From NCBI GenBank assembly GCA_937915885.1, contig CALGGP010000248.1, positions 1 to 8,081 on the forward strand: a stretch of 8,081 bases of DNA. The letters run 5' to 3'. Source of the stretch: an uncultured Selenomonadales bacterium (GTDB lineage: Bacteria > Bacillota > Negativicutes > Selenomonadales > Selenomonadaceae). A program made the position numbers and the translations under genes. Of the stretch, positions 1-7,058 are shown piece after piece. How positions within the stretch are numbered: position 1 is the stretch's first letter; each line of letters starts with the position of its first letter. Under the pieces are notes generated by a model, which was not told where the DNA came from, did not search any database, and saw only the letters and a list, made by a program, of their open reading frames with translations.

Positions 1-333
1 GACGGGCAAGTGCGGGTGAACGGCTGGCGTGAGGGCGAGGGCATCCGCGTCGACGAGCTGGTGGCGCGCCTCGTCGGGCTGGGATATCGCCACCTCGTCT
101 TCACCGACATCGCCCGCGATGGCATGCAGACGGGCATCGACGTGGACGCATACCGTCACGTCGCCGAGGTAGCGGGCTTTCCCGTCGTCGCTTCGGGTGG
201 CATCGCGACGCTCGGCGACCTGAGGGCGCTCGTCGCTGCGGGTGCCGACGTCATCGAGGGTGCCATCACGGGCCGCGCGCTCTATGAGGGGAGCTTCTCG
301 TTGGAGGATGCCCTCGTGGCCACGCGTCCGTGA
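1..333 (+). CDS. hisA: HisA, 3' part only (phosphoribosylformimino-AICAR ribotide isomerase)
   Basis: The reading frame is open from base 1 and continues upstream of the window, so only the C-terminal ~110 residues are present. HisA is the cytosolic (beta/alpha)8-barrel isomerase of histidine biosynthesis that converts ProFAR to PRFAR, the substrate of HisF/HisH. The visible half-barrel has the conserved strand FTDIARDGM followed by TGID (the Thr/Asp active-site segment), the phosphate-binding strand VVASGGIATLGDL, and the closing phosphate-site motif EGAITGRALYEG near the C-terminus. The next gene is hisF, the usual pathway neighbour. Codons here are strongly G/C-ending (bases 61-120 are 41/60 G+C) and the stretch has no A or T run of four. 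This is unlike everything after about base 516, so it may derive from a different genome. The family call is secure; the source organism is not. Confidence 0.93.
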   Translation, partial: DGQVRVNGWREGEGIRVDELVARLVGLGYRHLVFTDIARDGMQTGIDVDAYRHVAEVAGFPVVASGGIATLGDLRALVAAGADVIEGAITGRALYEGSFSLEDALVATRP

Positions 334-339
334 GCGGTC

Positions 340-406
340 GGTACGTTTGACCCCGTCAGATGTACCACATGGTACGTGCGGTCGGGTTCGATGTACCATG
401 GTACGT
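340..406. promoter_or_regulatory. Tandem GTACC/GGTAC dyads, candidate operator upstream of hisF
   Basis: The 118-base hisA-hisF spacer holds two inverted repeats: GTACCA-CA-TGGTAC at 362-375 and the perfect 12-base palindrome GTACCATGGTAC at 393-404. Both are preceded by GAT and followed by GTG. Their centres are 30 bases apart, about three helical turns. A third GGTACGT occurs at 340-346, so GGTACGT recurs at 340, 371 and 400. The loopless palindrome cannot form an RNA hairpin, which favours a DNA-binding dimer site. A TTGACC hexamer at 347-352 could be a -35 box, but no convincing -10 box follows. The regulator is unknown. Confidence 0.5.
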
Positions 407-451
407 GTGATTCGGTCTGTTGTGTCGTTACGTCTTCGGCGAGAGGAAGCC

Positions 452-1210
452 ATGCTGACCAAACGAGTGATACCGTGCCTGGACGTCAAGGACGGGCGCG
501 TGGTGAAGGGGACAAATTTTGTCGGATTGCGCGACGCGGGCGATCCGATCGAGCTGGCGAAAAAATACGATGACGAGCGCGCCGACGAGTTAGTGTTTTT
601 GGATATAACGGCGTCGCATGAAAAACGCGGGACGATAGTCGACGTGGCTCGGGGCTGTGCGTCGCAAGTTTTCATTCCGTTCACGGTGGGCGGCGGGATT
701 CGGACGGTCGACGATATGAGAGTGATTTTGAAGGCGGGCGCCGACAAAATTTCAATCAACAGTGCCGCCGTCAAAAATCCCGATGTGATCTCCGAAGGCG
801 CTAAAAAATTCGGCAGTCAATGCATCGTGCTGGCGGTCGACGCCAAAAAAATTGCCGACGGTCGTTGGGAGGTCTACGTCAACGGCGGTCGAAAGCCGAC
901 GGGCATTGATTGTATCGAGTGGGTGAAATGGGCGGTCGATCTCGGCGCGGGCGAAATTTTATTGACGAGTATGGACGCCGACGGGACGAAGGACGGCTAC
1001 GATATCGAATTGACGCGTGCGGTGTCGGAGGCGGTGAATGTGCCGGTGATTGCCTCGGGCGGCGCGGGCGAGCTCGAGCACTTTTATAAAGTTTTGGTCG
1101 ACGGCAAGGCTGATGCGGTGCTCGCGGCGTCGGTGTTTCACTACGGCAAATATACGATTCGGCAGGTGAAAGAATATCTTGCCGGGCGCGGAGTCGAGGT
1201 GCGCTTCTGA
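452..1210 (+). CDS. hisF: HisF, cyclase subunit of imidazole glycerol phosphate synthase
   Basis: This is the 252-residue cyclase subunit of the HisF-HisH complex. It uses ammonia delivered from HisH to turn PRFAR into imidazole glycerol phosphate and AICAR, in the cytosol. It is full length for the family. The catalytic pair is present: Asp11 in VIPCLDVKDGRVVKG and Asp130 in VLAVDAKK. Phosphate-gripping motifs TVGGGIRTVDD and IASGGAGELEHF are also present, and the C-terminus (GRGVEVRF) is typical. I chose the ATG at 452 because it begins the family N-terminus MLTKRVIPCLD and follows the Shine-Dalgarno-like GAGAGGAAG (441-449). The frame stays open further upstream, to about 242, but that extension has no HisF character. 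Sequence texture changes inside the gene at about 480-517: GC-rich before, AAAAAA/TTTT tracts after (TTTT at 517-520, A6 at 560-565). The first ~20 codons may therefore belong to a different source than the rest. The next gene starts one base after the stop. Confidence 0.96.
   Translation: MLTKRVIPCLDVKDGRVVKGTNFVGLRDAGDPIELAKKYDDERADELVFLDITASHEKRGTIVDVARGCASQVFIPFTVGGGIRTVDDMRVILKAGADKISINSAAVKNPDVISEGAKKFGSQCIVLAVDAKKIADGRWEVYVNGGRKPTGIDCIEWVKWAVDLGAGEILLTSMDADGTKDGYDIELTRAVSEAVNVPVIASGGAGELEHFYKVLVDGKADAVLAASVFHYGKYTIRQVKEYLAGRGVEVRF
1196..1201 (+). promoter_or_regulatory. Ribosome binding site for the glycosyltransferase GTG start
   Basis: GAGGTG lies inside the last codons of hisF, 10 bases before the GTG at 1212. 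It supports that non-ATG start over the in-frame TTG at 1179 and the later ATG at codon 13, which would cut off the first beta strand of the fold. Confidence 0.55.
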
Positions 1211-1211
1211 C

Positions 1212-2318
1212 GTGGACGGTTACAAAAAAATTTTGGTGATCAATCTCATGCACTTGGGCGATTTGATGTTGGTGACGCCGGTGCTTCGGACGCTGCGAAA
1301 AAATTTCCCGTCGGCGGAGATTGATCTGTTGGCGGATAAAAAACTCGCCGATCTGGTCGTGCTCAACCGTTGGATCGATCGGTGCCTGTTGATCGACAAA
1401 AAGGGTGTGGACGATCATCTGCCGACGTTCGTCAATTTCATAATGAAACTCCGCGCGGAGCGATTCGACTTGGTGATCAATCTGCATCGGAACGAGCGGG
1501 CGTCGGCGGTGGCGGCGTGGAGCGGCGCAAAAAAAATTGTCGGCTATTCAAAGCCGTTTTTTTCTATGTGGTTCGATCGGGTGCTGCCGAATTTGAAGGC
1601 GGTGAAGCATCAGATTCATTCGCATTTTGACGTGTTGCGAGAGGCGGTCGGGATCGAGCGGATTGACGACGGCGGGCTGGAGATGTGGATTGAGCCGTCG
1701 GTCGAACAGGAAATGTCCGCGCGGCTCGAAAAGGAGTTCGGCTCGACGAAAGTGATCGCCTTCAACATCGGAGCGAGTTGGTTGACTAAGCGTTGGCTCG
1801 ACGAATATTTTGCGGAGTGTGCGGATCGATTGATCGAGCGGGGATATGGAATTGCATTTTTGGGCGGACCGATGGACGTTGAAATTGTTCGGGCGTGCGT
1901 CGGCAAAATGCGGCATCAATCGAGCGATCGATTAAAAATATTTACGGGGCAATTGACGTTGGCGCAAGTGGCGGGGCTGTTGGATCAATGCGTCTTATTC
2001 CTGACGACGGACTCGGGACCGATGCACATCGGGGTGGCGAGAAATATTCCGATCGTGACGATGTTCGGGGCGTCGCCTGTGCCGGGCTTTTATCCGTACG
2101 ATGCGAAAGACATTTTGATCAAGACGCCGGAGCGGTGTCATCCGTGCGGCAAGCATGAATGTCCGAGGGCGGGCGCGGAGAATTTGGCGTGCATGAAAAA
2201 TATTCCGGTCGATGTGGTGATGAAGTATGTCGACGAGCTGTTGAGCGAGTACGGGCAAAAGGCGAAGGACATTCCGCGCGTTTACGGCGCGTATCAATGT
2301 CAGGTGGTCGAACTTTAG
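1212..2318 (+). CDS. Glycosyltransferase family 9 (ADP-heptose:LPS heptosyltransferase-like)
   Basis: This 368-residue GT-B enzyme belongs to family GT9, whose members (WaaC/WaaF/RfaQ types) transfer heptose from ADP-heptose to the LPS inner core at the inner face of the cytoplasmic membrane. The N-terminal domain opens with KKILVINLMHLGDLMLVTP; Asp17 in the H-x-GD motif is the expected catalytic base. The C-terminal nucleotide-sugar domain has FNIGASWLTKRW, FLGGPMDVE and LTTDSGPMHIG (Asp267, Ser268, Gly269, His272), the diagnostic GT9 site. A Cys-rich segment C309-H-P-C312 with C317 follows, as in many family members. No signal peptide or membrane helix is seen, as expected for a peripheral cytosolic enzyme. 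The GTG start sits one base after the hisF stop with a GAGGTG Shine-Dalgarno, implying translational coupling. An A8 tract lies at 1529-1536. Family assignment is firm; whether the acceptor is heptose I, heptose II or another sugar cannot be read from sequence. The gene implies a diderm cell. Confidence 0.9.
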   Translation: MDGYKKILVINLMHLGDLMLVTPVLRTLRKNFPSAEIDLLADKKLADLVVLNRWIDRCLLIDKKGVDDHLPTFVNFIMKLRAERFDLVINLHRNERASAVAAWSGAKKIVGYSKPFFSMWFDRVLPNLKAVKHQIHSHFDVLREAVGIERIDDGGLEMWIEPSVEQEMSARLEKEFGSTKVIAFNIGASWLTKRWLDEYFAECADRLIERGYGIAFLGGPMDVEIVRACVGKMRHQSSDRLKIFTGQLTLAQVAGLLDQCVLFLTTDSGPMHIGVARNIPIVTMFGASPVPGFYPYDAKDILIKTPERCHPCGKHECPRAGAENLACMKNIPVDVVMKYVDELLSEYGQKAKDIPRVYGAYQCQVVEL

Positions 2319-2322
2319 GGGG
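2317..2322 (+). promoter_or_regulatory. Ribosome binding site for the ATPase-helicase GTG start
   Basis: AGGGGG overlaps the glycosyltransferase stop codon and lies 8 bases before the GTG at 2331. It decides this start over the first in-frame ATG (2424, codon 32) and ties translation of the giant protein to the upstream gene. Confidence 0.6.
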
Positions 2323-2330
2323 CAATCAAG

Positions 2331-5300
2331 GTGACCGAGCAGGAAAAAATTTTTTTCGAGACGTTTAACGCAAACAATTTGTATTTGGACGCCTTGCGTC
2401 GCGATCGGACGCATAAGGCTCATATGATGAACACGGCATCGATGCGCGGCATTTGGTCGAGCATCGTCGAAAAATATTCCGATCAAGCTCATTTTATTTA
2501 CGAGCTGCTTCAAAATGCCGACGACGCCGGCGCCACTACTGCTCGTTTCATTCTCAGAGCCGACGAACTGATTTTTGCGCACAACGGCAGTCGACACTTC
2601 TCAATCTCCGATCCCGACAATGAAGAGGTCGACACCGCCAACGGCACGCTCGGCGACGTCAACGCGATCACATCAGCCGCCAACTCCAACAAAACCGTCA
2701 ACGACATCGGCAAGTTCGGCGTCGGCTTCAAAGCCGTCTTTCAATACACCCGCACGCCGCACATCTACGACGTCGACATCAATTTTAAAATCGAGCGCTA
2801 CATCGTGCCGATTCGTCTCGAGAACAATCATCCCGAGCGCGCCGATAATGAGACGCTGTTTGTTTTTCCGTTCGATAATCCGAATGTTGAGCCCGAGCGC
2901 GCCGAACGCGAGATTGCCGACAAACTTTTTACGCTCAACCTGCCGACGCTGTTTTTGAAAAATCTCTGTCGCGTCAACTATCAATGCGGCTCGACCGTCG
3001 GCAAATACGATAAAACAATCAGCGCTCACGTCGTCGACGGCGCAATTACCGTTGAGCAGATCAGAGCGTGGCAGTGGAATTTTGGCGGCGATGCAAAACC
3101 TGAGCCGCCTCGCGATTTTTGGCTGTTCACTCGGACGGAGCGCATTGACGATTACGACGCCGATATCTCCGTCGGCTTCCTCACCGCCGACAACAAACTC
3201 GTCCCCGCGAATTACAACGCGTTTTGTTTTTTCCCGACGAAAGAAAAGACGGGGCTCAACTTCATAATTCACGCGCCGTTTCTGTTGACCGACAGTCGGG
3301 AAGGAATCCGCGCGACGGAAAATTTCAATCGGACGCTGATCCAAAAGTTGGCGGAGCTGGCGGCAAAATCGCTCGTCAATCTCAAAAATGCTAACTTGAT
3401 CGACGACAGCATTCTCGACATCATACCGTGCGATCCGAGCGCGTTCACCGCTCTCGACAGTCGCGAGCAAATTTCGTTCCGTCCGTTTTACGATGAGATC
3501 AAACGCGTGATGCAGACGGAAGAAATTTTGCCGACCGCCGTCCCGAAAAAATATGTATCGTCGAAGAACGCCTATTGGGCGACCACGTCAAAGTTGAGTC
3601 AGCTGTTCGATGACGAGCGGTTGAGAATGTTGACGGGCAATCCGAAGGCGGCGTGGGTGTTTACGTCGGTGAGTGAGCGGCACGTCGGAGGCGCGGCGTT
3701 CAATCGCTACGTCAAAGAACTCGTCGCGAAAACTTTTGAGGATGAAAATTTTTTGCCGTTGATCGACGGAAATTTTATCGAGCGACAAACGCTCCGTTGG
3801 TTGCGCGAACTGTATTTGTATCTGATCGATCGCGGGGAGCGAATGAAACGGACGCGGACGCTGCCGATATTTTTGAATCAAGATAAGAAAGCGGCGGCGG
3901 CGTTTGATGCGAACGGTCGAGCGACGTTGTTTTTGCCGTCGTCGGGCTTGGAAGGATACGAGACGGTTTATCGGGAGCTGTTGAAGGATAAGGACATCGT
4001 TCAGTGCTTGGATCGATTTGGGATCAAGGCGCCGTCGCTCAAGGATGAGATTTACAGCAAAATCCTGCCGCTGTATCGAGCCGCCAACGCTGACATTGAC
4101 ACGCGCCCGCACATTCGAGTATTTCTGCAATATTATCTTGAGGCTTCCGCGCTCGAGCGTGAACGGTTCGTCGATGATTTGAAACGATATAAATTTGTAT
4201 GTGTCAGGAGATTGGACGGGAAAATTTTTCGTTGTCTGCCTGCCGACGCATACTTTTACTCGAGTACTCTTGAGGAATATTTTCAAGGGGCGACGAAAAT
4301 TTATTTTGTGTGTCTCGAGGATTATGAGCCGTTCGTTCCCAAGCGCGCTCAAGAGGATTTGAAAATTTTTTTGAGAATGGTCGGCGTCGCTTTCGAGGCG
4401 CCGCGATTGAAAGAAGTCAACATTACTCGAGAAGAAGCGCAACGGCTCAAATTGCCGCGTTATAATGAGCAACGAGAAATGATTTGGACGGAAAATCGCA
4501 TCGATGGTTGCCAACATATGTTGTGCCGCATCGAATTGACGCAAGATCGGTCGGCGTCGCTGATACTTTGGAGCATTTTGCTGAAAGTATTTGAGCATCG
4601 CTTTATTCGTCAGCGGACACCCGAAAAAGAACTCATCGGACAAGTACAATCTCAAGATGTCAGCAGACGTCGAATGCGAAACAGAGAATTTCCGTCGACG
4701 GACATAGCGGCGCTGCGAAATACGCCGTGGTTGCTCGACCGCGAAGGGCAATTCCGAGCCCCGTCCGCTCTCGACACATCAACGCTGTCGAAGGATTACG
4801 ATCGCAAGTCCGAGGACGCCGAGCGACTGATAAAATTTTTGGGGATCAAAGACCTCTCGAATTTGACGGCGGAACAACGAGAACTGATCGAGCTCGGCAG
4901 ATTGGCGCAAAGGGCGGGCTTGACCAAAAAAGAATTGAACGAAGAAATACGTCGCCGCCAACAGCCCGAGCCGTCAATCAATCCGCCGCCATCAACGTCA
5001 TCGTCCACGTCCCGCGCGGAGCCGTCAAGCAATCGCCCGACCGTCAATCCGATTGTCGAGCCGCCGTCGAATGTCGATCGCGACGAGAATTTTTCGCCGC
5101 CGCCCGCCGATTACTCAAAACAAATCGACGCGCTCAATCGGAACTACGAAAAAGAATTAAAAGCTCTCAACGATAAGGCTGAATTGGTCGCGCGCGCGGA
5201 GGCGGCTCAAAAGTATTCTTACGAGTGGTTCACAACTCTGTTGGCACTCGAAAAACTCAACGCCGACTCCGGCGGCAGCCGCGCGATCTCGATCAGTTTC

Positions 5301-7058
5301 AGCCGCGTCGAGCGCGAACTCGAAAGCCGACGCACTCTCATTTTGAAATATCCCAATCATTATATCCCGTCGAGCATCGAAGAGTTGACCGATATCCCGT
5401 TGAAACTGTCGAGCCGCGGCGTGAAAGTTGCCGAGCCGATCATCGACGCGATCAGCATCAAATCATTTACGCTCCGCGTCAAGATCAAGGACATCGAAAA
5501 AATTGCGGGCGTCGATCTGTCGAGCGTCGACGAGGCGCACATCGAAGCCAAGAGCCCCGACTTCCTGCTCGACGCGCTGATCAAATCCTTCAACGCGCTC
5601 GCGCTCGAGCCGACATTCGACATGAAAAAAAATCTGCCGTCGAATATCCGATTCATCTTCGGACCTCCGGGCACCGGCAAGACCACATATCTTGCGCGCG
5701 AAGTTTTGATCCCGATGATGCGACAACGGGGCTCCGCGCGGATTTTGGTGTTGACGCCGACCAATAAAGCCGCCGATGTGCTCGTCGCTCGAATAATTTC
5801 AACGCTCGACGCCGAAGGCGATCAATCGTATCGCGATTGGCTGATCCGTTTCGTGTCGACCAACGACGAGGAAATTGAAAGGCGCGGTGTCCTTCGCGAG
5901 CGCATCTTCGACATCACGCGACTCGATCGAAGCATCACCGTCACGACCATCGCGCGATTCCCTTACGATTATTTTGCGATGGGCGACAAACGACTGCATT
6001 TGCAGGCGCTCGATTGGGACTGCATTGTGATCGATGAGGCGTCGATGATCGGGCTCGCCGACATCGTTTATCCGCTGTATCGAAAAACTCCGCGGCAATT
6101 CATCATCGCGGGCGATCCGTTTCAAATCGAGCCGATCACGAACGTCACGCAGTGGAAGGACGAAAATATTTATTCGATGATCCGATTGGCGTCGTTCCAA
6201 AATCCGACGACGACGACGCATAATTATTCCGTCCGACTGTTGACGACGCAATATCGGAGCATCCCGACAGTCGGCGAGATATTCAGTCGGTTTGCGTATG
6301 ACGGAGTGCTGGCGCATCATCGGAGCGCGAGCGCTCAGCGGCGGCTCAACCTCGGGCTGTCGTTCCGAACGCTCAATCTGATCAAATTTCCCGTCAGCAA
6401 GTACGAAAGCATCTATCGGGCGAAGCGGCTGCAGGGGCGGACGCCGTATCACATTTACTCGGCGCTGTTCGTGTTCGAGCTGGTAAAATTTTTGGCGCGG
6501 CGGCTGTCGACGGCGCACAACAAAAAAATTTCGATCGGAATCATCAGCGCCTATCGCGCGGAGGCGGATTTGATCAATAAGTTGACGGCGTCGATGAAAA
6601 ATTTTCCGCTCGTCGACGTACAGGTCGGTACGATACACGGTTTTCAAGGCGACGAGTGCGATATAATTTTTGTGGTGCTCAATCCGCCGCCGTTCATCTC
6701 CGACAGCGACGACATGTTTCTGAACAAAATCAATATAATCAACGTGGCGATCAGTCGCGCGCGCGATTATTTATTCGTGCTGATGCCGGACGAGCGGACG
6801 GAGAATGTAGAGCGGCTTCGGTTGGTTGAGCGGCTCGAGCGGTTGATCAAGTCGAGCGGCGATTGTTGCGAGATGCAATCGAACGAGATCGAAAAAATAA
6901 TTTTCGGATCGCCGACGTTCATTGAGGAGAATGCGTTTTCGACGGCGCATCAGGACGTCAACATTTACGGTTCGATTGAGCGGCGCTACGAAATTCGGAG
7001 CGAAGATACCGCCGTCGATATTCAACTGCACGAAATTACTTCGGCAGCGCGCGATTGA
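2331..7058 (+). CDS. Giant sacsin-like GHKL ATPase fused to an SF1 (Upf1/Dna2-type) helicase
   Basis: This 1575-residue protein is probably cytosolic; I see no signal or membrane helix. Residues ~36-370 form a sacsin-type GHKL ATPase: N-box YELLQNADDAGA (Glu58, Asn62, Asp65), HNGSRHF (85-90), glycine-rich lid NDIGKFGVGFKAVFQYT (124-140), and the transducer-like FFPTKEKTGLNFIIHAPFLLT (~301-320). Residues ~380-870 are unrecognised apart from two similar units, RRLDGKIFRCLP (626-637) and WLLDREGQFRAP (800-811). A Pro/Ser-rich hinge (879-927) and a charged, probably coiled-coil helix (930-960) follow. The SF1 helicase begins at Walker A GPPGTGKTT (1111-1119). It continues with VIDEAS (Asp1235-Glu1236), GDPFQI (1261-1266), QYR (1307-1309), GTIHGFQGDE (1433-1442) and NVAISRAR (1471-1478, Arg1476/1478). 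All core motifs look intact, so both engines should bind and hydrolyse ATP. A ~90-residue tail follows motif VI. I see no nuclease motif. The gene lies 12 bases behind the glycosyltransferase. Nucleic-acid surveillance or defence is inference only; the domain calls are firm. Confidence 0.93.
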   Translation: MTEQEKIFFETFNANNLYLDALRRDRTHKAHMMNTASMRGIWSSIVEKYSDQAHFIYELLQNADDAGATTARFILRADELIFAHNGSRHFSISDPDNEEVDTANGTLGDVNAITSAANSNKTVNDIGKFGVGFKAVFQYTRTPHIYDVDINFKIERYIVPIRLENNHPERADNETLFVFPFDNPNVEPERAEREIADKLFTLNLPTLFLKNLCRVNYQCGSTVGKYDKTISAHVVDGAITVEQIRAWQWNFGGDAKPEPPRDFWLFTRTERIDDYDADISVGFLTADNKLVPANYNAFCFFPTKEKTGLNFIIHAPFLLTDSREGIRATENFNRTLIQKLAELAAKSLVNLKNANLIDDSILDIIPCDPSAFTALDSREQISFRPFYDEIKRVMQTEEILPTAVPKKYVSSKNAYWATTSKLSQLFDDERLRMLTGNPKAAWVFTSVSERHVGGAAFNRYVKELVAKTFEDENFLPLIDGNFIERQTLRWLRELYLYLIDRGERMKRTRTLPIFLNQDKKAAAAFDANGRATLFLPSSGLEGYETVYRELLKDKDIVQCLDRFGIKAPSLKDEIYSKILPLYRAANADIDTRPHIRVFLQYYLEASALERERFVDDLKRYKFVCVRRLDGKIFRCLPADAYFYSSTLEEYFQGATKIYFVCLEDYEPFVPKRAQEDLKIFLRMVGVAFEAPRLKEVNITREEAQRLKLPRYNEQREMIWTENRIDGCQHMLCRIELTQDRSASLILWSILLKVFEHRFIRQRTPEKELIGQVQSQDVSRRRMRNREFPSTDIAALRNTPWLLDREGQFRAPSALDTSTLSKDYDRKSEDAERLIKFLGIKDLSNLTAEQRELIELGRLAQRAGLTKKELNEEIRRRQQPEPSINPPPSTSSSTSRAEPSSNRPTVNPIVEPPSNVDRDENFSPPPADYSKQIDALNRNYEKELKALNDKAELVARAEAAQKYSYEWFTTLLALEKLNADSGGSRAISISFSRVERELESRRTLILKYPNHYIPSSIEELTDIPLKLSSRGVKVAEPIIDAISIKSFTLRVKIKDIEKIAGVDLSSVDEAHIEAKSPDFLLDALIKSFNALALEPTFDMKKNLPSNIRFIFGPPGTGKTTYLAREVLIPMMRQRGSARILVLTPTNKAADVLVARIISTLDAEGDQSYRDWLIRFVSTNDEEIERRGVLRERIFDITRLDRSITVTTIARFPYDYFAMGDKRLHLQALDWDCIVIDEASMIGLADIVYPLYRKTPRQFIIAGDPFQIEPITNVTQWKDENIYSMIRLASFQNPTTTTHNYSVRLLTTQYRSIPTVGEIFSRFAYDGVLAHHRSASAQRRLNLGLSFRTLNLIKFPVSKYESIYRAKRLQGRTPYHIYSALFVFELVKFLARRLSTAHNKKISIGIISAYRAEADLINKLTASMKNFPLVDVQVGTIHGFQGDECDIIFVVLNPPPFISDSDDMFLNKINIINVAISRARDYLFVLMPDERTENVERLRLVERLERLIKSSGDCCEMQSNEIEKIIFGSPTFIEENAFSTAHQDVNIYGSIERRYEIRSEDTAVDIQLHEITSAARD

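Noticed and set aside
347..375. Sigma-70-type promoter (TTGACC plus a -10 box) before hisF
   Set aside because: TTGACC is a fair -35 box, but the hexamer 17 bases later (TGGTAC) is a poor -10 box and belongs to the palindrome; mentioned only as a weak possibility.
362..404. CRISPR-like array or RNA attenuator in the hisA-hisF spacer
   Set aside because: Only two short dyads, no array of spacers; the 12-base palindrome has no loop, and there is no leader peptide with histidine codons.
242..451. Upstream in-frame extension of hisF
   Set aside because: The extension overlaps hisA, is Arg/Ser-rich and crosses the operator-like spacer; HisF family N-terminus begins at 452 behind a Shine-Dalgarno.
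879..1487. 202-codon open frame on the - strand across hisF and the glycosyltransferase
   Set aside because: Spans two well-supported + strand genes and encodes Arg/Pro/His-rich sequence without motifs.
3588..4751. 387-codon open frame on the - strand inside the giant gene
   Set aside because: Composition is Arg/Gln-rich with no recognisable domain; it mirrors the codon bias of the + strand gene, whose motifs are continuous on both sides.
5799..6647. 282-codon open frame on the - strand across the helicase core
   Set aside because: Shadow of the helicase motifs; Arg/Asp-rich, no family character, no ribosome binding site.
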